A DNA stretch of 64,000 bases from Liolophura sinensis (Eukaryota; Mollusca; Polyplacophora; Chitonida; Chitonidae). The notes under the pieces are model-generated. The model was given only the letters and a program-made list of their open reading frames with translations. It made no database searches and had not been told where the DNA came from. Every line of letters starts with the position of its first letter. The first letter of the stretch is position 1. The stretch spans positions 10,861,704 through 10,925,703 of the forward strand of contig NC_088304.1 of NCBI RefSeq assembly GCF_032854445.1. The letters are read 5' to 3'. Below, one piece after another: positions 14,901-26,900 of this stretch. A program made the position numbers and the translations under genes.

Positions 14901-17900
14901 GGTCGTGCTTGGGAAGGTCTTTGTGGGTTTCCCCTGACTCTGCCTGGTTTCCTCCCACCATAATGCTGACCGCCGTCACATAAGCGAAATATTCTTAACT
15001 ACGGCATAAAACACCAATCAAGTTAATTAGTTATAAAGATTATAGACTCAACCAATATAGTTCAGGTTCAGGGAACAGGACATTCTATCCAGTCAGTTTA
15101 ATTCGGAACATACGCGAAACTGGCGCAAACACACAACACGGTGTACATGACAGAGTTAAGAGCCACATCTGATAGGACTAAGGGCTATTGTTTTAATGTA
15201 ATTGTATGTTAAATGTGATGACAACACAACATTTTGAGTAATTCTAAACCCTTGAGGTGTAATAAATTGCAATTTACATCACTGCATTTTTTTTACATAA
15301 TTCTTCTTAAGCCATGGTGTTAGGGGGCGTGTGATTGGCTTCTATTGATGCATTACATGAACAGTTACAATAAAACCCTGAGCTAAACTGACAAGTGACT
15401 GTATTTCACCGGTTACGTGTAACCATTTACCAGTTACATGTATTACACTGTTGTCGCCCCTCTTGACTTACTCTATGCGTCTTTAATTATATATTGAAAC
15501 AATTGTTGACTGTCCGTACCAACAAACGTCACGTCATTTAAGACACCCCAAAAGCAATTGTTTCTTAGGATGTGTTATTATTGATTTTTCAGATGTAAAT
15601 GAGTGTCTGATAAAAAATGGTGGATGCAGCCAAACATGCCAGAACCTCCAAGGGTCTTACCGTTGCGGATGTAGGAGTGGCTACGCATTGCTAAGCGATG
15701 TGAAATCGTGTAAACGTAGGTTAACATTTTTATGACAATTATTCTGATATGATAAGTCAAAAGATTTAAGGTTTAAGATGAAGAGAAGCATTGTATGTTA
15801 AATGCTACGATTGTTATTTTGGGGGGTAATATTTGATGTAAATTATTTACACGTTATTTATTAGTTGAAGCACTACAGCTTTATTTATTTGAATATTATT
15901 TCTTTGAATATGATAGTAATTGTAAAAGGATAAGAACAACACGTTCTAGACTGCAGTCGGAATACCAAAAAAGTAGAAAGGCTATTTCGTTATATGTAAA
16001 TTTATTTTCGTTCTTCTCTTCCTGACTGTCATTCAATAGCACTTTGTCACGGCGCTCCGACTGGAACCTGTCAAAATGGTGGGACGTGTGTCAAACCCGA
16101 TGTTTGCACGTGCCCAGTTGGTTTTGCAGCTCCCAGATGTGATGGTAAGTCAGCTGATGCTTTGAAAACAGACGAATACATTTAGAACATTTTCTGTATA
16201 TTTTGATATTAGATCGTGTCTAAATTCTTAATTCTTTGCCACGGAATGATGGCACCGGCCGATTTCACGATAGCACAATAGGTGTCAGGATAATGGTATG
16301 ATATCACGATAGCACGATGGGTCTCAGGATGATGACACGATAGCACGAGGCGTCTCAGCATGACAGCACGATAACACGATGTGTCTCAACATGATGGCAC
16401 AACAGCACGATGCGTCTTAGGATGATGACATGATCACACGATAGCATGAGGTGTCTCCGGATGACGAGACGATAGCACGAGCTGTCTCAGAATGATGGCA
16501 CGAGGCGTCTCAGGATGATGGCACGATAGCACGAGGTGACTCGATGATGACTCGATAGCTCGTGTTATCGTGCCATCATCCTGAGACGCCTCGTGCCATC
16601 ATCCTGAGAAAGCTATCGAGTCCCAGGATGATGGCACGATTGCACGATACCACGAGGCGTCTCAGGATGATGGCACGATAGCACGAGGCGTCTCAGGGTG
16701 ATGGCACAATAGCACGAGGCGTCTCAGGATGATGGCACGATAGCACTAAGTGTCTCGGTATGATGACACGAAGGGACAGCAGTACGGCACCAAGCAGTGA
16801 TATTAGGGCACAGAGCGACACAATTGTACAGAAAGGTTGTACAACAGGAAGAAAGGATAGCGCGACAGCATAAACGGATTGCTCGATGGTAGAAAGCGAT
16901 GACACAAAGACGAGAACCGATGCCTGGATTGTACGAAACCATGCCATGATTGCATGCAGCAATGTCATGATTGTTCGAAGTGATACCATGGTGGTATCGT
17001 CATTTTCGACGTCCACATTCCATTTATTTTGCAAAAAAATTCTTTTTGCGAGAAAAATAACTCCAAGGCTCATATCAGGAACAACTAATGGCAATAATTC
17101 CTATACAGAACTTACCGATTTTCAAAATACAAGTCGTAAATGGCGCTGTTATTGCAAGTGTTCAAAATGAAAACACTTACAGAGTAGAGCAAGAGCAGCG
17201 AGGACATGATGTGATGGTTGACAAATCGCCACACGTAATCAGAAGTGAGAAGATACGAGTCAGCAGTTGTGAACACAGATAACTATGACGCCTGTTTAAA
17301 TTAATGACAAAACTTAAATGATTCTAAATCTCTACAACAAATATAACACCTAACCATTTTCACAATTACACAACGCTGTGGTGACCCAGACAATACAAAT
17401 AGAAAGTACTTAGCTGAATAACTAAAGTCCTGGTTTAAGAAAGCCCTTTATGTGCGTTTCCGGAGTAATCCTGAACAACAGGCGAAGTCCTGGTATGACA
17501 TCCTATGTCCTGGCGCGATCGTCCATTCCAAATGAAAGTGCTCCAGATAATGGATCAGCTAACCCAGACAGTCAGTTATGAGAATCCTGGTATATAAATC
17601 CACAGATGTCAAGGTGAACAGCCTTTAGCGTACAGTCCACGTAATCAACGGAATATCCAAGTGGTGTCCGGAACACACAAGTTCAATGCAAATATTACAG
17701 ACTATGTCACTTCCAGTAGTAAACAAAGCGATGGTCTGCTCCTCTTGATGGTCACTGTCTAACTCTCCCAGTTGGCCTGTCTAACTCTACCCACTGGCAA
17801 AATGCTGAATCACGGCTAGATCAAGCCAGAGTAGCCAATCATCGTTTGGGTCACCTGTCTTTGTAGACCACGTGAACGATTACTTCCGTTGGATTAACTG

Positions 17901-20900
17901 TGCAAACACGTGCAGATAGTCCTTGGGTCGATCCTTGGTGTAAGAATGAAGCCTTCTGTTATGCAGGTTGGTTTATAGACGACTACATATAATAAATATT
18001 CCCTCAACTGTCACAATCCTTAATAGCAAGTATGAAAATATGTCCTGTGTAGATGTAATGCAGTTGATTGTATTTACCCGGAGGACTATTTTTTCAGATA
18101 TCAACGAGTGTAACACGAATAACGGTGGCTGTGGTCAGACGTGTACGAACACTCACGGGTCATACCGGTGCAGCTGTGAGCCTGGATACGGCTTGGTGAA
18201 CGGGAGTCTGTGTAAACGTGAGTATCATTATATAATCAAAACATTTTGGGTGATATTTATGTCTGTAACAATCATATGTATCCCCTACACAGAGTAAAGT
18301 GATGTTTGTGTGTCTTTTTGTGATCAGTCCGTGACTTTTACCTGAACAAGTTGCAAGAATCTTCCAGACATAACATAGCGATAAGGAGACTAAGACCAAA
18401 TATGTCTTGTAAATATTTATCATTATATGTTTTGAAATGTTCAGAATGCATAATTTAAGACGTACAGCATAGAAAGTAAAACAGAAGAAGCGAACGACAA
18501 ATAATATATACATGTATATATGAGCGTCATGTGCGATATTCGTATACCATTCGTAGTCCGTAAAGGGCGTTCCAAGTCGATAGTCGCAAGATCCATTTCC
18601 AAAACAACCTTTAACACTAGCTCCCAAAGACAAAGTTATGTAAGAAATGATACAAAAACGAAAAAAAGCTGGTAACACACAAGAGAAAAGCGGTCATCAG
18701 TTTTCAATGATGCGGGAAGACAGTGGATATTCCAGGCATGAATTCCATATCGAATTTCAAATTTGTAGTCCATGAATGAGTTCCAGGTCACATAACATTG
18801 CTTTGATTGCAACTGTTCATAAGGCATCATGCAGATGTAATGGGCATGGCGCCCTCTATGTGGTTGATCACAATGCAGATCGCCAAAGATTCGGAACGCT
18901 CTGTCCACACCTGCCAACCAGAGTGCTATTCTCATTGTAAAATTTGAGAAATTTAGAATGAAGGCGTTTGATGGAGTATCCTTGACAACCTGGTTTTTGA
19001 ACTAACAACTTGTGACGCAGATTAAAGTTATCACAATTAACGCAAGATCTGACAAATGCTACAAGGCGAGATATGTATACGCCATATGAAGGACCCTTTG
19101 GTATATTGCTATCCAAATAAGGATAATTTACAATATCAAAATTAAAATGATCCCTTTTGTCGTAAAGGTCACATGTAATTACACGTAATAATATGGTCAC
19201 ACGTAATAGTATGGTCACACGTAATTACACGTAATAATATGGTCACACGTAATAAGTGAAATCGCCCTCTTGACAATTTACCTTAGAACTTTATTCTAAT
19301 CCGCATTATGACTTGAACATTGGAAGTGGAACTGATTGTCAGTTACCATGGTATAAGTTAGTATCAATTTATAACCAATGCGCGCCACAATATAATTTGT
19401 TATTTTGATTAGTTTTGTCAGGATGCATTTTATCTGTGACTAGCTTAGGTATATTATGCACAGGTAACGGTTTTTATTACCGGCATGTCACGTGTCTCTT
19501 GCAGCGATCTGTTTTGGCGGTGTCCCCGGGACGTGCCCAAATGGGGGGAGATGTCTAAGCCCCGACAGGTGCTCCTGCCCTCAGGGCTTTTCCGGCTCAC
19601 CCTGTTCAGGTAGGTAAAGTTATCTTCAAGTCATTTATGCTTCGAGGACAAATGAGTATTAGGTGAAATAGTATTCGCGGACACTTTGAGAAATGACCAT
19701 GTTTCATTCATTTATTTTGTTTTACCCGTGTTCTTTTTTACCGTAGTAACGTATGCAGTCACACTTACTATTATAACAACACTGTATTTCAGTTTTCGCC
19801 TCTGATAGTAAATACAATCGACCAAAATGTTTGAGGCTCCTCCATGGTCGAGGGGGTCAGCACGCCAGCAATGACACAGAAACCTACCACCAATGCGCTT
19901 GCCTTGAATTCTACTCCGGCTCATGCTGACTTTTTTCCGGCCATACCACCAGTCTCCAGATGGTCGTGGGTTTTCATCAGGCTCTGACCGGTTTCCTGCC
20001 ACCATAATACTGGCCGCCGTCCTATAAGTGAAATATTCTTACGGCGTAAAACACCAATCAAATAAATAAAAGTTTGAGAACGAAAGCACAAAGGAATTAG
20101 GGAATATTTGTGATTGATTATGCATTTCTTACAAAGATGATCCTTGTTTAAGATATAAACGAGTGTCTCCAAAACAATGGCGGATGCTCGGGCACGTGTA
20201 CGAACACAGAGGGATCCTTCACATGCAACTGTAGCCATGGTTACCAGCTTGCTACGGACATGCTCACCTGTAAAGGTAATGTGGGAATATTGTGTATAAT
20301 CTACGTGGTGAAGTCGTGACTGACGGTGTCTATATAATGTACATATAGAGCCTATGAAGATGTATGCATAATCTACCTTGTGAACTCGTGATTGACGGTA
20401 CGGATATGTTTAGGCTTTAATGCCTGACCTACAACCCTCAAACCATCAAAACATTGGGCATCAAGTACCTTGAATACTCTATAAGATACGAAAAACAAAT
20501 GAAATCCGAAAGGTATTTGTAGGCCCACATGTATATTGTTACGTTTTGGACAAATGACTACGGTTGTAAGAACGGAATCACTCGGTCAGCCTGAATCCTT
20601 TATTCCTGTTAAGTTGCTTAGGCGTATACGTAAACGCATCTGTGGATTTGGGCAAACGAAACTCCTGCGTTTAATGTGCATATACAAGAAAGCAATTTAC
20701 CGAAAGGCAGTTAATCTGTTAACTTGTTATTAATAATCCTTTCAGCAATCTGCCATGGTCTTCCAGCGGGCACATGTCGCAATGGTGGTACCTGTGTTCA
20801 GCCAGATGTGTGTGAGTGTCCGGGTGGATTCTCTGCGCCTGCGTGCAACGGTAAGAAACTGTAGTTACAATTTTGTAATAAAAAGTGACTAAAGTTGCAG

Positions 20901-23900
20901 ATTTTCGCTGAACACTCAGCTCTCATATGATAACAAGCACAGGGGACATAGCGCGAAAGCTTTTCCGCACCATTTAAGGAGTCAGAATAATAGCTATATA
21001 GGTGAAAGTCTGTCAAGAGAATATTTATGTATTTATTTATTGATTGATTTTATTTGATTGGTATTTTACGTCATACTTAAGAATATTTGTTATACGACGG
21101 TGGCCAGCAATATGATGAGAGAAAACCGGGCAGAGTCCGGGGGAAGCCCACAATCATCTACAGGTTGCTGGAAGACCTTCCCAAGTACGCCTGGAAAGGA
21201 AGCCAGCTTGAGCTGGACTTGAACTCACAGCGAACGCATTGGTGAGACACTCCTGGGTCATTATGCTGCGCTATCGCGCTAACCAACTGAGACACAGAGG
21301 CCCCCAAGGCACAATTAAGATAATGCGATCGCTGTGGGTGCAAGTCCTGCTCATGCTGGCTTCCTCTCCGGTCGTACGGGGGATGGGTCGTGGGTTTCCC
21401 CCAGGCTCTGCCTGATTTCCACCCCCATAATGTTGGCCGACGTCGTATGAGTGAAATATTCTTGAGTACAGCATAAAACACCAATCAAATAAATAAATAA
21501 ATAAGTAATTATACTTTGATTGCAACTGTTCATATATCCAACATGAGGATCTAGATCAATACGATGAGTATATCCCAGCAACATGAGCTGAATTAGACAT
21601 ACAGCAGAGCATGCGGTCGTGTAAGGTGACTGCTAACTATTTATTTCAAAGTCAGGAAGTCAAGTTTATATATTAGAACTGTCAAGCCAAAATCTTGTTG
21701 AGATATTGGCCCCCTCTATTCAACCAGAAGCCTAAATGTATAGTTTATAGCACCACGAGTTATACAGTTCACAAAGAGATAAAGTTTTGAAACCCAGGCG
21801 TACTACCATGACCTTTTTACCATCAGCTTTTGTTATGTCGTTGTTTTACCATCAGTGCGTTGAACTTCGACCAGTCGAGACCCTTCCTAGGCATTTCCTC
21901 ATATACCTTCTTTTCATGAAACTTTTGTTAAAAATCAAGAGTGAATTGTAATTTGTTACTTTTGACACGCACACAAAAGCATTCATCTTCAGAGACCAGG
22001 TTTGTTGCGCCTTTGCACGTGTGCTAAAAGTGTACACCTGCAAGTCCTTAATACACTATAAACCGTTAATTTGGACCGGGACAAATGAAAACAGGTCAAA
22101 CCAGGCATTCAGTATCCTCAAAAAAGGATACGCCCAAGAAACCCGTATTCTTTTCAGGTCATGTTGACCTCATTCTACTCTGCCGATTCTACTCGTCGTA
22201 TGTATAGGTCGTACGACATTGCATGTGCAAATAATAGCCAGGCAGTTTATATATAACCATCGAAATGTTGAGACCTACTTCCCTATGCAGTCTTGTGCAA
22301 CTTGATACAGGCTCGCTCTGCTAGGAATCCAGCCAGCAGATAAAAAATGTAACTCAAAACGACGAGCAATGAATTCCAATTGTACACAATGTTAAAATGT
22401 TTGGTTAAAATTGACACATTCATGCACAATCTTTATAGATTTTGTGTAATTATGTAATTTAGTAAACGTTTCAATAATATGGTCAAATGGTGTCAACATT
22501 GACTGACCTGTAGGCAAACATTCACGCCAGTTCTTTCAAATCTGTAATACTCTTGTTTTCGAAGCTATACGTTGGAGAGTGTTCAGAAACCTCATGGCCT
22601 AGCAGTCTCTAACAGAGATAATACGTTCTTAACGGTTTTTTAGTCCTTCTGATCCCTTTGCCATTTATGTATTTACATGAACAGTTAGAATAAAACCCTG
22701 ACTGAGGCAAATAGACAAAAGAGCGTATTTCACCGGTCCATTGGCAGCTGCTCTGGTTTTTCTATGTGCTGTACGTCTTTATGATACTTTCAAGTTCACA
22801 CATCCCGGAAAATATAGGATTAACACATAGGTCAACATGTACTTCAGACTTGTACTGTATATTTAAGACTGCTTGAAATGTTCAGAATGCAAACTTTTGC
22901 AACCTTTTCGTATTCGATGTTAGGGCTTGTCACTTGAGTAGGTTGGGGGCGCTCTATGCATATACTCACAGAACTCCAGGCTCGTCCCAGTATTGGAGCT
23001 GGGTATTGACAGAAGATACAACGCAGAAATGAGAGACTCTGTGTCAACGATACGTCGATGTGATGGTTTGAGATGTAAACTTGCAAACTTTTGCAACTTT
23101 TTCGTGCTCGATATTAGGACTTGAGTAGGTTGAGGGTGCTCTTTGCATATACCTACAGAACTCCAGGCTCGTCCCAGTACTGGACTGGGTATTGACTTTA
23201 AAGACCAGTTGACAGAAGAACAACATAGAAACGAGATTAGTCGGAGACAGATGTTAAGTCTGCGGACTGTAGGCAGAACCAGGGGGAAAACCCACGACCA
23301 TCTGAATTGAAAAGCTCAGTGTCCTATATGTATAGCTTAAATGCAAACTCTGTGTATCTTAGTCGCGTTTCTGGACAACGGATCTTACAACTGCTCCAAG
23401 TAAAACAGGTGGTGATAACTCAGCGACCATACCCTCTACCACCACATGTCTTGGTTAAAGTAACATACCCCAGTAAAACAAAATCGTGCCGCAAGTACAG
23501 GACGGCTTGTTTTCAATACAAAACGTTTTAGAATCATCTGCGTGTCTATATAGCAACGTACCATTTTCAAAAGCGCTATCAGGAAATCACTCTCTTTTTT
23601 CATATTCACCATTTTCATTTAAGATACCAATGAATGTCTCTCCGAAATGGCGGATGTGAGCACCAGTGTGAGAATACAGAGGGATCCTTCCGGTGTAGAT
23701 GTTCCTCTGGATACCTGTTAGCTGAGGATGGAAAGGCGTGCACCGGTAAATCTGATGAGTACTCGGAATCGGGAAAAAAAGGGAAAAAAATGTTTCATTA
23801 CACGATGTCCTCATTTTTATTACATTTCGTTATGCCTCTATCAGACAGCAGTATAATGGCCGACCAGCGGTGAAGCCCTAGTTCAATCGGTGGTTGGCTA

Positions 23901-26900
23901 ATCCACCGTAACTGGGACTTGAACAGCCGTGGGATTCCCTGGTTTGTCATTTAACATGAGAGAATGGAAGAAATTCTATGAGATATAACCCCGGTGACAC
24001 GATGGTCTTAATTTTGTCTCTGTCTTGCAGATATTGATGAATGCGCAGAGGGTACTTCCGGCTGCAGCAATTTTTGTGTCAATGATCCCGGTAGTTTCCA
24101 CTGCAGTTGCCCTCTGGGATACCAGCTTGGAGTAGATGGGCGTCAGTGTCAAGGTATATATCAGGATGTATTGATATGATTTAATGGCAGAGGTGATACT
24201 CAGTTATACTGGTTTTCCTTTTTGGATTTATCTCCCTTTAATCCAGAAATCTGACAATATTTTATTCTTATGACATACTTTCTGTACTCTTGGAATTTGT
24301 TCCAAATATCCAGGTATAAATCTCCATTTGCTGATGCATTTTTCACCCGTCATTCGCCATATTAAACTCTTGCTAACTCTCATGACAAATGTATTTTTGA
24401 GTATTCTACGGTTTCAACGACTTGTAGACTTGGACGAATGCCAGGCTAATAACGGTGGCTGTAGTCAGACGTGTTCCAACTCTGAGGGCTCTTTCGCGTG
24501 TTCATGTCGAGATGGTTTTGTCCTCGATGAGGACAAGAAAACATGCAGAGGTAAGATCACTTGTGACACCAACTCAAACACCGGAAAACTCGCAGAGGTA
24601 AGAACGCGCGTGACACCAACTTAGACACCGGAAAACATGCAGAGGTAAGATTACTTGACATCCATACAGACACAGGAAAATGTGCAGAGATAATGTTACG
24701 TGACATCCATAGAAACACAGGAAAATGTGCAGTTTTAAGAACACGTGGGACATCAACTGAGACACAGGAATACGTGCAGCAGTAAAAACACATGTAATAC
24801 CAACCGAGACACGGGAAAACGTGCCGAGGATAGATCACGCGTGACACCAACAGAGACACAAGAAAACGTGCAGAGATAAGATCATGAGTGACACCAGTAA
24901 AGACACTAGTAGAGTGCTGCCAAAAAGCACCTACCAAGTCTTTCATTTTTACGAGAGCTGTATGATGCTGGCGAAGGAACACAAAACTCAGACACAATCC
25001 TTTATATGCCCACTAGATTAAACAGTGGGGCCTAACCTATTGCTGGGAAAAGGTGGGGTGGTGAGCAATTCATTCAAATGCGGTTCGCCAGCTTTCAATA
25101 AAGGGAAGCAAATCTTGTAACTGATAAAACAGCAGTGTCCTCTATCTATTTGAATAACAATGTTAGCATTTATTATTCATGATTACTGGTGTTGGCGTTG
25201 AAATCAGTGGTATTGTTTTTTAAGTAGGTAAAGGGCACTGCTGTTTTTTCAGTTACAAGATTTGCTTCCCTTTATATAGGGCTGGCGGACCCCATTGTTG
25301 TTTATGCTTTCAATAAAGACTTGCTGCTGTTAAGACATTTTAACGAAAATATAATTTCATTTTAATGAATATCATTTCTCTAAAACGTCGACAAAGAGAA
25401 TACTTGTTCTCTCTGTGAACGTGTATATATAACAAATATCCATATCTGAGAGTAAATCAATCACATATCACTCATGATATTACCTTTCATTTCACGCAGA
25501 TGCTTCAGACTGCGGTAACAAACAGTTCGTCTGGTGCTGGCCACAGTGTAACCAAGCAGCGTCTTCCTGTGAGTGCCCCTCTGGACACGTGCTTCACAGC
25601 AATGGGATTAACTGCGTAGGTAAGCTCAACAACAGACCACTACATTGTCTATACAAACATACAATATGGAAAGGTGACCGAGTACCTATGCAGTGTTAAA
25701 TATTATGTCGAGACGAAAATGCACCCATAACGGCCATCCTCCTTCTTCATGAAGGTTGTGTTTTTGTGTTAAGATATAAATGAAGCAATTCACTGTGAAC
25801 TGTTTGGAGAAATGTCTCGTTTTTATCGTAAACAAATTTCAACTAGCAATCATCAAACATTAGAAACAAGATTGCGTGCATATATGTATGTATGCTTGTA
25901 ATTTTATGTCGTGCTCACCAATTTTTCAGCCATATAAAAGATGAGGAGTCACTAGGTGCTTGGGGACATAAAAAGTGTTTTCTTGTGTCAATGCGAGTCC
26001 ACGTCACAACAGAGACACCAGACATGACACGGCGCTTAATCAAATTATACTGACACTGAGCCAATCAGTCCGGTTTTCTTGATCTAACCTCTCTCACAGC
26101 TGAGCGCCAAGCGAGGAGGCAACAAATCCCAATTTTACAATCATTAATATGACGTAACCCTGGGTTTGATCCCATTTCTCTGACAATTCGGTCATCCAAG
26201 AGAAATTGAACAGGTATACAGTGTACATATCCATGGTTCATATTTTCCTGTCAAGGATGAAAAAAACAAAATGAGAATCAGTGTTGTATATAAATATAAA
26301 TTGCCAAGGGTATGTTTATAAAACAGAAATGAGTTTTGTCTGTGAAGAGCACAGTAACTGGTGCTGAGCTACGAAAATCTAGTAACCCGTATAATTACGC
26401 AAACCGCATGTAACACATTTTATTTTAAATTTAAAGATACGTAAGTACTATGTAGATGGTCGCTGAGTCTCCGCTAGTATTGCATTGTTTATGAAGATCG
26501 TGAGCTTGAAATAGTAACTGGCAAAGTAACAATGACATTGCTCAAAATGAATAGATCCCGTGAAATCCACGCAGCTCTCTTATAAACAGAAAACGACAGA
26601 ACAAAAGAGTGCTGTGTTAGTAACAAAAGAAGCACGAGCTTCTTGCAGAGTGGAGTGGGCCAGTCTAATATATGTGTTCGTTTTACGTTATCCAGTGTAA
26701 AACTTAATGCACAATGACACTATGCTAACGGAATTCAAGCAAATTAAAGATAATGTTAATGAATTACGACACCGTAAATAAAAGACTTTTGATTTGGTCC
26801 TATTATATTTTAACAGGTTTGACTAATGTGGTAAACCAGGTCTAAAAGTCCTGTTTGCCACTTGACTTATCTCAATAAAATGAGAAGTGTCTTTCAGGTG

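Noticed and set aside
16693-17094. 133-residue minus-strand frame over the intron 8 minisatellite
   Set aside because: Repetitive residues follow the 31-bp repeat; it lies in an intron between two well-supported EGF exons.
18160-18678. 172-residue minus-strand frame
   Set aside because: It runs antisense through exon 9 and a family C repeat; hydrophobic but without any consistent feature.
24557-24997. Cys-rich 146-residue minus-strand frame with repeated VSRV/FPCL-like segments
   Set aside because: It is the antisense of the 47-bp splice-donor minisatellite; periodicity comes from the DNA repeat.
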